The position numbers and the translations under genes are program-made. Shown in pieces: positions 43,139 through 52,353 of a stretch of DNA of 64,000 bases. Within the stretch, counting starts at the first letter, position 1, and every line of letters begins with the position of its first letter. The stretch is from SIG78 sp036677805 (GTDB lineage Bacteria; Verrucomicrobiota; Lentisphaeria; Victivallales; Victivallaceae): assembly GCA_036677805.1 (NCBI GenBank), contig JAVBVS010000024.1:1-64000 (forward strand), read 5' to 3'. Under the pieces are notes generated by a model. It was not told where the DNA came from. It searched no databases and worked only from the letters and a program-made list of their open reading frames with translations.

Positions 43139-43864
43139 CTACAGATTGCGCTGGTCGCCGTAGAATTCCAGCGCATTGAATGATTTGTATGGATTGGTCG
43201 TAGCGGTGTATGTGCTCCGGTCTGCGCCGGCTGAGGTAGCGCGGCCTTCGACGTGACCGTCGGCGAACAGCACATTGACCACACCGCCATGCCGGGCGTC
43301 GAGGCAGCCCCAGTTGCTGGTCTGGAAGGAGTAATAGAGCCAGACATAACCGCGGTTGACGGTGGCGCTGGCATAGTAGTCGTCCGCCAGCAGAATGGTT
43401 TTGGCGGGATTGGCGATGCCGCCGAGCAGATACGGCTTGCTGATGAAGCGCGCGTCGGAGAGCATCCAGTTGAATCCGTAATGAGGATAAGTGTAACCCG
43501 CGTTGTCGGCGTGATTGCGGGCCCATTCGCCATCCATGTTCTCGTAGACATAGCGGTCAAACCCGCTTCCGGAGGGACAGCTGAAGGTGTTGCCGGAGAT
43601 GTCATATTGCGCCATCAGGCAATAAACATAGGTGGTGGAGTTGGTGTTTCCGGCGTACTTGACCACCGGCGGCATGAAATCCTGATTGTCTCCGGCGTAC
43701 ATGGTGTAGCCGAGACCGATCTGCTTCAGGTTCGCCGTACAGTTCGCAGCCCGCGCCCGCTCCCGGGCCGCGGACAACGCGGGCAGCAGCATGGCGGCCA
43801 GAATGGCGATGATTGCGATCACAACGAGGAGTTCAATGAGCGTGAAGGCGGGACGTGTTTTCAT
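43139..43864 (-). CDS. pseudopilin-like protein, prepilin leader
   Basis: 241 residues starting MKTRPAFTLIELLVVIAII, a prepilin leader with Glu at +5 of the mature chain, and ending with a globular domain that has FADGHVEG. Its first 90 bases are nearly identical to those of the pseudopilin gene at 5642-6334, though the globular domains differ. GAGAGG precedes the ATG. It is last in a leftward operon after a secreted glycosidase-like protein and a GH2 enzyme, and also has its own promoter. Confidence 0.85.
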   Translation of the reverse strand: MKTRPAFTLIELLVVIAIIAILAAMLLPALSAARERARAANCTANLKQIGLGYTMYAGDNQDFMPPVVKYAGNTNSTTYVYCLMAQYDISGNTFSCPSGSGFDRYVYENMDGEWARNHADNAGYTYPHYGFNWMLSDARFISKPYLLGGIANPAKTILLADDYYASATVNRGYVWLYYSFQTSNWGCLDARHGGVVNVLFADGHVEGRATSAGADRSTYTATTNPYKSFNALEFYGDQRNL

Positions 43865-43884
43865 TTTGAAACCTCTCTTTTCTT

Positions 43885-43912
43885 ACTATAGCGGATTGTT
43901 TCAGTCAATCAA
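43885..43912 (-). promoter_or_regulatory. internal promoter for the pseudopilin gene
   Basis: On the minus strand, TTGATT (43912-43907), 16-bp spacer, TATAGT (43890-43885), 21 nt before the start codon. Confidence 0.5.
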
Positions 43913-43931
43913 GTGCGATATCCGGGATGAT

Positions 43932-46454
43932 TCATGGTTTCAACTCGGCGACGGTCAATCCCTCCGGCGGCGTTTCCAGCGCGATCCGTCCGTTTCTGAC
44001 TTCGGCGTTTCCGGCGGCGAGCCGCCGGCCCTCCCGGTCGTAACGGAAGAGTGCCACCCGTCCGTCCGGCACCGGCCACTCGAATTCGCCGCAATGCAGG
44101 GTGATCAGCCGCTCTTTGCCGGTGATTGTGCCGGGCGCAAGACGCAGGACCGTCAGCGGGTAGAGTTTGCTGATGAAGTTGTCGGCATCGTCCAGCAGTT
44201 CATGGCCCCGATAAGGCGAATAGACGCACCCGGCGCGCAGCGCGCTCTTGACGCCGTCAAACAGCCCCTGTCGGGTCGTGTAGTCGCCGAAATTGCCGAG
44301 CACCAGCGGCACATGATTCAAGTGCGCCTGCGCCATCGCGCCCGCGCCATTGCCCCCTTCGATAAAACGCAGATGGGGGCGGCGGGTAAGCTCCATCAGG
44401 GCGGCGCCGCCATTGCCGAGGAAAAACTTGTGCCGCGCTTCCGCCAGATCCAGAATGGCGTTCTGCATGACGCCGGAAGTATAGGCGTTGTCGCTCTTCA
44501 GGCGGATGACATTGCCCTGCTCGTCGAGGTCGCTGGAGTAACCGTCCTGGGTGCGGTAGTCGTAGCGGCTGTAATCGCGATGGTTTACGCAGAAGCCGAA
44601 TTCGTCGAAATAGATGCCGTCGCAGTCGCATTGATCCAGTACCCGTTGAGCGTCCCGTATCAGCTCCGCCAGATAGCGGCTGCCGGAGGACGGCAGGTAA
44701 TAGCGGACGCTGAAACCGCGATTCGCCGCCTCGCGCAGAAGCCCGCGGCTGTAGGTTTCCGACTCGAAGGCTTTGCCGTCGGCGGTTTTGATTTCGCAGT
44801 CGGCATAGCTCCAGCGGTCCGCCAGCGGAGTGTAAACCGGAGCCATTGCGGGGTGGAACAGGGCGATCAATTTGGCTTGCGGGGCGACCTCATGCAGGGT
44901 TTTCACCTTTTCGCTCAGCGCCTGATAATAAGGCTCGCGGTGCCGTAAGGTCAGGAATTGCGTCACGTCGAAATTCGGACATGGGCCGGGCGCGTTCGCG
45001 GCATCCGGCGCGAGTTTGGGGTAGCGGCCGGTACGAATGGTGTCGATATCGAAGCTGCTCGGAATCCATTGCTGGTGGCCGAGGAAAGCATTGCCCAGCG
45101 GCGCGAAGGTGTTCCGGAGTTGTTCGGCGGGGGTTCGGCCCGGTCGCAGTTGCCGGGTGTCCCAGAAGAAGGGCGCCGCCATCGTCATGGTATTCAGGTT
45201 CCATCGCGCCCGCAGCCGGTTGATGAAATCCCAATACCCGTCATGCGCAACCGAAAGGATTACCAGATCGAAGGCGATGGAGCTTCCCGGCGCAAGCGAC
45301 AGGGTATCGGTGTAAAGTTCCGTCACGCCGCCGGAGGTTTTGAGCGCCATCAGCAGCCGCAGCCAGTCGCTTTCCGCGGCGATGCCGAAGCCGGTACCGG
45401 GTTTTTCCCGGCTTTCCAGAAAGACGGTCGGATGGCCCGGCGCGCTGGTCATGGCGACGGCATCGCCGTCGCCCGACAGCAGGCATTGGGGCGCTTTGGC
45501 GGTGAAAAAGCGGTGGCGGAAGGGAATGCCGGTGCGCCGGTCGCCGTGATTGGTCCAGGTTTCATGCCACACCGCACAGTCCGGATGAAGCGTCACCGTG
45601 CGGTCCAGCGTGATTTTCCCGGGCCATTCGGCCTGAAAACGGAAGCCGTCGGCTTGTTTTTCGATTTTTGTCCGGACCGGGGAAGCGGCGTCGGCTGCAA
45701 ACATGGCGCTCGGCGTACTTTCCGTCATGCCCATGGCGCTTTCCACATGCAGGGTGTCCGTCGGTGTGATCAGGGTGAATCCGCCGCCGGTTCCGGCGGC
45801 AAGCTGCCAGCCGGCCGATCCGATCCGGTCGGCGATCGGTTCCCGCAAGGGAATCCGGTCGGCCGGAACGGGTTGGTACTTCCGGTCGAGATAGCCGACG
45901 GAAATGTCGCCGACCAGTAAATCGTTGCGTTCGGCTTTCCACTTGCGGATGTTATGAAAGGTCAGCGTGTTGCCGTCGACGCCGCGGGCGACATCGCTCA
46001 GGTCGAAGAGCAGAGAGGCCGCCTGGCCATCCGGCGACATGGCATCGCCGCTTGACGTGTCCGGCGCATAGACCAGATTCAGCGCTGTCCCCGCAAAGCG
46101 CAGAAATTCCCGGCCGGGATGGCTTTTGAGCCGGAATCCGGCCTCTGAGCCGATCAATCGCTCATCTCCCGCGGCGGTCCGCCGGCCCAGTGCAATGCCG
46201 TTGAAACTGATCGCACCGTTGCTGTTGCAGCCATTGGGGCGGGGCGCATAGGAGACCATCCGGCAGCGCAGCACGATTTTTTTGCCGCCGATGGCGGGCA
46301 GAGCCGGCAGGTCGACGCTCCGGCTGCCGCCGGACTCGGGGACGCTGAGGTCGCTGATTTTGATTTCATGCTCCAGCGGCAGCTGAAAAAGGGCGGGCGC
46401 TCCCGGCAGCAGGAGTGCGCCGGAGAGTCCGAGAATCGTCAGGATGGTTTTCAT
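43932..46454 (-). CDS. secreted glycoside hydrolase-like protein
   Basis: 840 residues with a signal peptide (MKTILTILGLSGALLLPGAPA). Beta-rich N-terminal half, then a barrel-like region with CDCDGIYFDEFGFCVN, comparable in position and sequence to CDGFYFDG of the 1067-residue protein at 2428-5631, and a C-terminal beta domain. A retaining or inverting glycosidase-like function on an extracellular glycan is inferred; no named GH family is certain. It overlaps the GH2 gene by 4 bp, so both work on the same material. Confidence 0.7.
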   Translation of the reverse strand: MKTILTILGLSGALLLPGAPALFQLPLEHEIKISDLSVPESGGSRSVDLPALPAIGGKKIVLRCRMVSYAPRPNGCNSNGAISFNGIALGRRTAAGDERLIGSEAGFRLKSHPGREFLRFAGTALNLVYAPDTSSGDAMSPDGQAASLLFDLSDVARGVDGNTLTFHNIRKWKAERNDLLVGDISVGYLDRKYQPVPADRIPLREPIADRIGSAGWQLAAGTGGGFTLITPTDTLHVESAMGMTESTPSAMFAADAASPVRTKIEKQADGFRFQAEWPGKITLDRTVTLHPDCAVWHETWTNHGDRRTGIPFRHRFFTAKAPQCLLSGDGDAVAMTSAPGHPTVFLESREKPGTGFGIAAESDWLRLLMALKTSGGVTELYTDTLSLAPGSSIAFDLVILSVAHDGYWDFINRLRARWNLNTMTMAAPFFWDTRQLRPGRTPAEQLRNTFAPLGNAFLGHQQWIPSSFDIDTIRTGRYPKLAPDAANAPGPCPNFDVTQFLTLRHREPYYQALSEKVKTLHEVAPQAKLIALFHPAMAPVYTPLADRWSYADCEIKTADGKAFESETYSRGLLREAANRGFSVRYYLPSSGSRYLAELIRDAQRVLDQCDCDGIYFDEFGFCVNHRDYSRYDYRTQDGYSSDLDEQGNVIRLKSDNAYTSGVMQNAILDLAEARHKFFLGNGGAALMELTRRPHLRFIEGGNGAGAMAQAHLNHVPLVLGNFGDYTTRQGLFDGVKSALRAGCVYSPYRGHELLDDADNFISKLYPLTVLRLAPGTITGKERLITLHCGEFEWPVPDGRVALFRYDREGRRLAAGNAEVRNGRIALETPPEGLTVAELKP

Positions 46455-48262
46455 GCTTCGTTTTCCTTCACGATGGTTGGCGATTGCTGCTCATAGGCGG
46501 ACGGTTGCTGCTGGAGCCGGTGCAATTTTACAGCGTCGAACTTCGGCGTGCGGTCGAAATTGTAGAGACCGTTGACCTCCTGAAACACGTCGGTCAGCTG
46601 GGTATAGCAGTATCCGAACATGCGCGCGTCGTGTCGGATGACCGCCAGCAGCCGGGCGAAACGGTCGTAGAATTCCGCTTGGGTGCGGGGGCCGTCGCCG
46701 TATCCCCAGGCATTTGCCTCCTGATGATCCGGCGGGAATTTCATGCCGCCGATTTCGCTCAGGAAAAATGGCTGGCCGCGCCATGGCGTATTCAGAACGG
46801 GATCGCAGTTGCAGACATAGTCGCCGCCCGGCGTCAGCTTCTTCAGGTTTTCCGCCACCTCCTCCGGTGTGCCGTAATCGTGGCAATCGTAGAGGTCGCT
46901 TTCCGCCAGACGGTGGATATAGCCCGAGGCATCCAGCACCGGCCGGGTCGGATCGGCCAGTCTGGCCGCCAGAAACACCGCTTTGGTCACATCGGTGACC
47001 ACATCGATCGTCGGGGTTCCGGCGACGATGCGTTCCTTGGTTTCATTGAGTCCGCACCAGCCGATGATGGCGGGATGGTTGAAGTCGCGCGCCAGCACCT
47101 CCAGCCACTGGCCGATCAGGCCGGCGCCCGGCTGATAGCTTCCGGCGGGCGGCTGATTTTCCGTCGCCCAATCGAAGCCCCAGTCGCCGAATTCACCCCA
47201 GACCAGATAGCCCATGCGGTCGGCATGGTAGAGGAAACGTTCTTCAAACACCTTCTGGTGTAACCGCGCGCCGTTGAATCCGGCGGCCTGGGCCAGTGCG
47301 ATGTCGCGCACCAGCGCGGCGTCGTCCGGCGCGGTCATGATGCCATCGGGGTAAAATCCCTGGTCGAGCACCAGCTTTTGAAAAACCGCTTGGCCGTTGA
47401 GGCGCAGATTCATGCCGTCGACGGTGATGAAACGCCATCCCGCATAGCTTCGCACATGGTCGATCGCCCGGCCTTCGGCATCATGCAGCGTGAATTCGAG
47501 GTCGTAGAGAAAGGGCGTTTCCGGCGACCAGCAGTGTCGATCTTTTTCCGCCAGCGTCAGATGCGCGATCGGCATCAGCCCGGCATCGGCGCCGACTGTA
47601 TGCTCGGCGAAGGTTCGCCCGTCGTGGCCGATGGCGACCCGGATCCGGCAGTCCGGCCGATTGGCGGAAAGCGGCAGGGCGATGCTGAAACCATCGGGTT
47701 CCGGCGTGATGCGGGGGCGCCGGAGATGAATTTCCGGCACCGGTTCCAGCCAGACCGTCTGCCAGATGCCGGAAGTCCGGGTATAGCAGCACAGATAGTT
47801 TTCCCGCCGGTCGGATTGCTTGCCCCGCGGCCGGTTGCGGTCGCGCAAGGTCCGAGCCCGCAGGGTCAGTTCGAAGCATTCCGGCCAGTCGCAGCCGAGA
47901 TCAACGGTGAAAGGGGTGAAGCCGCCGCGGTGACGGACCTGCTCCGCGCCGTCGATCCAGACGGTGGCATCGTAATCGACCGCCTGAAAATGGAGCAGCA
48001 ACCGCTGTCCCCGCCACGCGGCCGGCACCCGGACTTCGCGCCGGTACCATACTACATTCATGAAATCAGTATGTCCGATCCCGGAAAGGGTGGATTCCGG
48101 GCAGAACGGCACGGTGATCTGTTGCGAAAATCGGATGGCGGCGCACGATTCCCGATCTTCATGATCGATGGCAAACAGCCAGGAGCCGTTCAGATTGAGC
48201 CAGGCGTCCCGGACCCATGACGGGCGCGGGTATTCCGGACGCGGCTGAGAGGATGCATTCAT
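46451..48262 (-). CDS. glycoside hydrolase family 2 enzyme
   Basis: 603 residues, no signal peptide, so probably cytoplasmic. Sugar-binding jelly roll (about 15-175), immunoglobulin-like domain (180-270) and TIM barrel (280-585). E407 in IIGWCGLNE is the expected acid/base and E503 in PFFLSEIGG the nucleophile. The family includes beta-galactosidases, beta-glucuronidases and beta-mannosidases; which one is not clear. First gene of the operon, AAGGAAA before the ATG, with TATAAT at 48305-48300 as a likely -10 but a weak -35. Confidence 0.9.
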   Translation of the reverse strand: MNASSQPRPEYPRPSWVRDAWLNLNGSWLFAIDHEDRESCAAIRFSQQITVPFCPESTLSGIGHTDFMNVVWYRREVRVPAAWRGQRLLLHFQAVDYDATVWIDGAEQVRHRGGFTPFTVDLGCDWPECFELTLRARTLRDRNRPRGKQSDRRENYLCCYTRTSGIWQTVWLEPVPEIHLRRPRITPEPDGFSIALPLSANRPDCRIRVAIGHDGRTFAEHTVGADAGLMPIAHLTLAEKDRHCWSPETPFLYDLEFTLHDAEGRAIDHVRSYAGWRFITVDGMNLRLNGQAVFQKLVLDQGFYPDGIMTAPDDAALVRDIALAQAAGFNGARLHQKVFEERFLYHADRMGYLVWGEFGDWGFDWATENQPPAGSYQPGAGLIGQWLEVLARDFNHPAIIGWCGLNETKERIVAGTPTIDVVTDVTKAVFLAARLADPTRPVLDASGYIHRLAESDLYDCHDYGTPEEVAENLKKLTPGGDYVCNCDPVLNTPWRGQPFFLSEIGGMKFPPDHQEANAWGYGDGPRTQAEFYDRFARLLAVIRHDARMFGYCYTQLTDVFQEVNGLYNFDRTPKFDAVKLHRLQQQPSAYEQQSPTIVKENEA

Positions 48263-48363
48263 CGCTTGTTTCCTTCGGTGATGGTTCAGGTCTGTTTATA
48301 TTATACTGGATAAAAGGCGGAAAAAAAATGGGGAAAAAATAAAAACTATGAGGAAAATTTGCA

Positions 48364-48392
48364 TTGACAAATTATTTTTGAGGGATTATGGT
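48364..48392 (+). promoter_or_regulatory. promoter of the AraC gene at 48432
   Basis: TTGACA (48364-48369), 17-bp spacer, TATGGT (48387-48392); leader about 33 nt. It diverges from the GH2 operon. Confidence 0.55.
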
Positions 48393-48431
48393 AAGAGGGC
48401 ATGCAGCGGAATTCAATCGGAGCCTGATCCT

Positions 48432-49259
48432 ATGAAATTTCGTGAAACACTCTGGTTTCTGGACCGTAACGCGACCCTCCCGATATTTGAATTGGAGTCG
48501 GTCGGCATTACCCATGCCGACCCGAGTTACCGTATCCGGCGTCCGCACGGGGTCGACTTCTACACCGTCGAGTATGTGGTTTCCGGGCGCGGCGAATTGC
48601 GGCTGGAGGGACAGCACTTTCGGCCGGAAGGCGGCGACTGCTATCTTTTGCCGCCGCATGTTCCGGTCGAATACTGGTCGGACCGGCGCGATCCCTGGGA
48701 AAAGCTCTGGATCAATATCGGGGGCGCCTTGCCGGAGAGTCTGATGGCGGCCTATCAGCTTCACGGCGCGGTATGGTTCCGGAATTGTCCGATGCAGGGG
48801 GAATTCCGGCAGGCGCTGGCGGTGGTGAGAGAGCGCCCGGAAAATACGTCGCTGGAATTCGCGGTGGCGCTGCATCGGATTTTCGCCGGATTGGCCGCGC
48901 ACCGCCGGGGCGGCGCCGCCGGTCGCCGCAACGAACCGGCGCTCCGGCTCAAGCAATACCTCGAACAGCATTGGCGCGAACCGGTCAGACTGGAAGATCT
49001 GGCTTGTCACATCGATCGGAGCCCGGCCCAGGTGCTGCGGATTTTCGCCGGAGAATGGGGCATAACGCCGGGGCAGTGGCTTCAGCAATATCGCTTTGAA
49101 TTCGCCCGCCAGTATTTGATCAACACCAGCTACACGGTTCGCGCGGTGGCGGAGCTGGTCGGATTCCGCGATGAATTCTACTTTGCGAACTGGTTCAAGC
49201 GCCGGGCCGGAGTCGCTCCCGGAGTATTCCGGAAGCAGGCCCACGGATGGGAGGAGTGA
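48432..49259 (+). CDS. AraC-family transcriptional regulator
   Basis: 275 residues. N-terminal cupin (FYTVEYVVSGRGELRLEG, GGDCYLLPPHVPVEYWSD) and C-terminal AraC domain (RLEDLACHIDRSPAQVLRIF, VAELVGFRDEFYFANWFK). The ATG at 48432 has GGAG upstream; the frame from 48348 starts inside the promoter. It is divergent from the GH2/secreted protein/pseudopilin operon, its probable target. Confidence 0.87.
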   Translation: MKFRETLWFLDRNATLPIFELESVGITHADPSYRIRRPHGVDFYTVEYVVSGRGELRLEGQHFRPEGGDCYLLPPHVPVEYWSDRRDPWEKLWINIGGALPESLMAAYQLHGAVWFRNCPMQGEFRQALAVVRERPENTSLEFAVALHRIFAGLAAHRRGGAAGRRNEPALRLKQYLEQHWREPVRLEDLACHIDRSPAQVLRIFAGEWGITPGQWLQQYRFEFARQYLINTSYTVRAVAELVGFRDEFYFANWFKRRAGVAPGVFRKQAHGWEE

Positions 49260-49371
49260 ACCGCCTCCGGCATCGGGAGACGAAACCATCGATTCTGGAA
49301 AATAACCGGGTGATTTTTTGACATTTTTGATGAAAATTTACGAAAAATGTTGAAAAATCAGGTCGATATAC

Positions 49372-49400
49372 TTGCATTTTGCCGCGCGATGAAGTATCTT
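49372..49400 (+). promoter_or_regulatory. promoter of the Gfo/Idh gene at 49553
   Basis: TTGCAT (49372-49377), 17-bp spacer, TATCTT (49395-49400). The roughly 145-nt leader contains TGCTGACACG twice, 45 bp apart. Confidence 0.55.
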
Positions 49401-49552
49401 TTTCTGTGGAAAATTTCGGACCGGAATGTTGCGGTTCGTTTTTTTTGCGAACCATGCTGACACGAGTTGAGCGCGACCCGGTGTTTTTTTTGAGGCCGTT
49501 GCTGACACGGGATAGTGAAGAACAGGCAACATTGATATAAGGAATCGGAATC

Positions 49553-50605
49553 ATGGCGAAAAAGGTGAAGTTCGGAATTATCGGCACCGGGGCGATCGCG
49601 GCGATGCATGCGGAAGCGCTGAACAATGCCGCCAATGCGGAACTGGTGGCGGTATTCGACCAGGTGGCCGAGCGGGCGAAAAGTTTTGCCGACCGGTATG
49701 GCGTGCGCGCGGCCGCCGATCTGGAAACGTTTCTGGCCGATCCCGAGGTCGAGGCCGTGACCATTGCGACGCCGACCGGCATTCACGGCAAGGTGGCCAT
49801 ACCGGCGGCCAACGCGGGCAAGCATATCCTCTGCGAAAAACCGCTCGACGTCACCGTGGAGAAGGCCGACGCGATCATCGCCGCCTGTCATGCCAACGGC
49901 GTGATTCTCTCCTCGGTATTCCAGTCGCGCTTCGTCGCCAACGTCGATCTGATCAAAAAGGCGATCGATGCCGGGCGTTTCGGCCGGATCGTGCTGGCGA
50001 GCGCGCAGTGCAAATGGTTCCGGACCCAGGAATATTACGATTCGGCCACCTGGCGCGGCACCTGGGCGCTCGACGGCGGCGGCGCGCTGATGAACCAGAG
50101 CATCCATACCATCGATCTGCTGCTTTACCTCAATGGCGACATCGAGGAGGTTGCGGCCCATACCGCCACGCTCAGCCACTCCGGAATCGAAGTCGAGGAC
50201 AATGCGGTTGCGATTCTGAAATTCAAGAACGGCGCGCTCGGCACCATTGAGGGATCGACTTCGTGCGCGCCGGGATTTCCGCGCCGGATCGAAATTTCCG
50301 GGACCAAAGGCAGCGTGGTGCTGGAGGACAATAAACTCATCCGCTGGCAGTTTACTGAAGACGCGCCCGGCGATGAGGAGATTCGGTGCAACGGCGGCAT
50401 TGCGGAAACGATTTCCGGCGGCGGCGCGGGCGATCCGATGGCGATCACCAGCGAAGGCCACCGCCACCAGATCGAAGATCTCGCCGCGGCGATTCTGGCC
50501 GGCAAGCGCGAAGTCAAGCTCTCCGGCCTCGAAGGCCGCCGGGCGGTGGCGCTGATCTGCGCCATCTACGATTCGGCCCGGGCCGGCCGCGCGGTCAAAC
50601 TCTGA
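49553..50605 (+). CDS. Gfo/Idh/MocA family oxidoreductase
   Basis: 350 residues. Rossmann fold with FGIIGTGAIAAMHAEALNN, catalytic-region lysine motif ILCEKPLDVTVEKAD, and C-terminal domain with GGGALMNQSIHTIDLLLYL. Related to inositol or glucose-type dehydrogenases; distant from the Gfo/Idh protein at 6331. Own promoter and a strong terminator make it monocistronic. It likely handles sugars released by the GH2 operon. Confidence 0.9.
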   Translation: MAKKVKFGIIGTGAIAAMHAEALNNAANAELVAVFDQVAERAKSFADRYGVRAAADLETFLADPEVEAVTIATPTGIHGKVAIPAANAGKHILCEKPLDVTVEKADAIIAACHANGVILSSVFQSRFVANVDLIKKAIDAGRFGRIVLASAQCKWFRTQEYYDSATWRGTWALDGGGALMNQSIHTIDLLLYLNGDIEEVAAHTATLSHSGIEVEDNAVAILKFKNGALGTIEGSTSCAPGFPRRIEISGTKGSVVLEDNKLIRWQFTEDAPGDEEIRCNGGIAETISGGGAGDPMAITSEGHRHQIEDLAAAILAGKREVKLSGLEGRRAVALICAIYDSARAGRAVKL

Positions 50606-50632
50606 TCTTCGCCATTCGGCGCATCCATTCTG

Positions 50633-50675
50633 CGCTGATTCCCCGTCTGCGGCAAGCCCGGACGGGGAATCAGCG
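50633..50675 (+). terminator. strong hairpin, 15-bp perfect stem
   Basis: CGCTGATTCCCCGTC and GACGGGGAATCAGCG are fully complementary with a 13-nt loop, 28 bp after the Gfo/Idh stop, followed by TTTC. It can serve the convergent gene at 50855 too. Confidence 0.75.
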
Positions 50676-50854
50676 TTTCTACTATTTCGTTTTCAGACAT
50701 AGATCCGAGCTTGTCCTTGCGGTTTCTTTGTTGCTCTGCGTTCACGCGCGATACGCTGTATCGCTCTGCGGGGACAAAATAAAAGATAAATTCATAATGC
50801 CCGCGCTCTCCTGTTTGTGTTTGAAAGCGAAATAGTATCAGTGCCGTATGCCGG

Positions 50855-52222
50855 TTATCGGGTCGGCATTCCGGACAGGACAAGACGTTTGGCGGTGCGC
50901 AGGGAAAACAGCAGCGGCCGTCCTTCCGGACTGTCGAAGAAACGCTCCAGCGGCGTCACTGTGACCGCATTGAGCCAGAGCAGCTCCGGCGGCGCTTCCG
51001 GCGCGGCCGTTTCGGGCCGGAACCAGCCGCCGATCACATCATGGATGGCGTAGGTTTCGCCCGCGTCGCGTCCGAGCACGATCATCACATGAGTCGGGGT
51101 ATAGAGCAGATCGCCGGGCAGCAGCGCGGCAAAAATTTTCCGGCGCTCTTCCGGCGTGCAATCCCGGAAGTCGGTGTTCTGTCCGGCCATGCCGTATTCC
51201 TGATCGGCGGTGTTGCGCGCCATCAGCAATCCCAGCGACGAATAGACTGCGAGCGCCAGCCCCGAACAGTCGCGGGTGTTGCCGGCGTCGCCCCAGCCGT
51301 AGGGTTCGCCGAGAAAGCGGAAGGCTTGCGCGATGATATTGCGCCGGGTATAGGGCAAATATCCTTCGCGGACTTCCGGGTCGCGGGGAATGACAACCGG
51401 TTCGAGCGCAAGCGATCCGTCGCCGGCGCGTACCGGAAACGCGATCCGGTAAGCGTTGTCCTCGGCTGCATCGATTCGTTCGCGGAGCAGGGGAAAGCGC
51501 AACCCCATATCCAGTTGCAGCCGCTCTTTGCCATATTGTCCGCCGCGGGGCGGCGCAACGGCAATTCCGGCTGCGGTCACGACCAGAAAATCGGCTGCGT
51601 TCCGGTAAGCCCGGACGGCTTCCCGGCCGCCGACGGCCAGCGCGTCCGACGGCATCCACGCCAGATAGTTGCCGCGCCGGACCAAAGCCCAGCGACGGTC
51701 GCGTGAGTCGTGCAGAATCGCCGCCGCTTCGCCGGGGAACGCCGCGGTTTCGTCGAATTTGTCGACCACCGGGTGGAGTTTCTGATCCCGCACCGGGCCG
51801 GAGACCGGAAACCGGCGCATCTGCGCGCGGCGGGTGATCAGAGCGAATTTAACCGGATTGGATTCGCCGATGGCACTGCGGTTGAGGTTGGCGAGCCATT
51901 CGGCGACTTCAGTTTGGGCATAAGGCGTGCCATCGGGGCGGAAAGGATGAAAATCGATCCGGTCGCCCAGTTGCCGAATGGCGTCGCGCAGCGCCTCGCC
52001 GGGGAGCGCATCGGGCAATTCAGTCACATCGGTCAGTACGCCTTTGAGACTCAGGCTGCGGCGATTGAAAGCCTGAATCTTTGCCGGAGTCATGAGCATA
52101 TCGTCCGGGGCCGGGAGCCGGTCGATCCAGTATGCGGCGGTCAGCCGTTCCGGCCTGCCGCCGACGATTTCAAGCGGAGTCAGGGGGGCGGCGGCGCCCG
52201 AGCCAAGGAGCGAAAACAGCAT
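50855..52222 (-). CDS. NlpC/P60 (C40) peptidase with SH3-like domains
   Basis: About 455 residues. Central SH3-like segments (RRWALVRRGNYLAWMPSDAL) precede the NlpC/P60 domain with TRDCSGLALAVYSSLG (catalytic Cys), PTHVMIVLG (His) and YAIHDV. It resembles enzymes that cleave gamma-D-Glu-diamino acid links in cell-wall peptides. The start may be ATG at 52222 or TTG at 52240; residues MLFSLLGSGAAAPL form only a short signal-like stretch. Alone in its transcript. Confidence 0.88.
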   Translation of the reverse strand: MLFSLLGSGAAAPLTPLEIVGGRPERLTAAYWIDRLPAPDDMLMTPAKIQAFNRRSLSLKGVLTDVTELPDALPGEALRDAIRQLGDRIDFHPFRPDGTPYAQTEVAEWLANLNRSAIGESNPVKFALITRRAQMRRFPVSGPVRDQKLHPVVDKFDETAAFPGEAAAILHDSRDRRWALVRRGNYLAWMPSDALAVGGREAVRAYRNAADFLVVTAAGIAVAPPRGGQYGKERLQLDMGLRFPLLRERIDAAEDNAYRIAFPVRAGDGSLALEPVVIPRDPEVREGYLPYTRRNIIAQAFRFLGEPYGWGDAGNTRDCSGLALAVYSSLGLLMARNTADQEYGMAGQNTDFRDCTPEERRKIFAALLPGDLLYTPTHVMIVLGRDAGETYAIHDVIGGWFRPETAAPEAPPELLWLNAVTVTPLERFFDSPEGRPLLFSLRTAKRLVLSGMPTR

Positions 52223-52261
52223 AGTTCCGAATCTCGTCAAAAACGTTCCATGTCATGACAG

Positions 52262-52290
52262 AATATAATGCTTCCCGGCCTGAAAAACAA
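52262..52290 (-). promoter_or_regulatory. promoter of the NlpC/P60 gene
   Basis: On the minus strand, TTGTTT (52290-52285), 17-bp spacer, TATATT (52267-52262). Confidence 0.6.
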
Positions 52291-52353
52291 ACACCGGACA
52301 TACGCCGGAGGCAAATATATCGCCGAAAAGAGCAGACCGCCGCCATTCCCGGA

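Noticed and set aside
50566..50883. 105-codon minus-strand frame across the strong hairpin
   Set aside because: It crosses the terminator at 50633-50675 and the end of the Gfo/Idh gene. The 50680-50850 stretch may be a dispersed repeat, but this cannot be judged from one copy.
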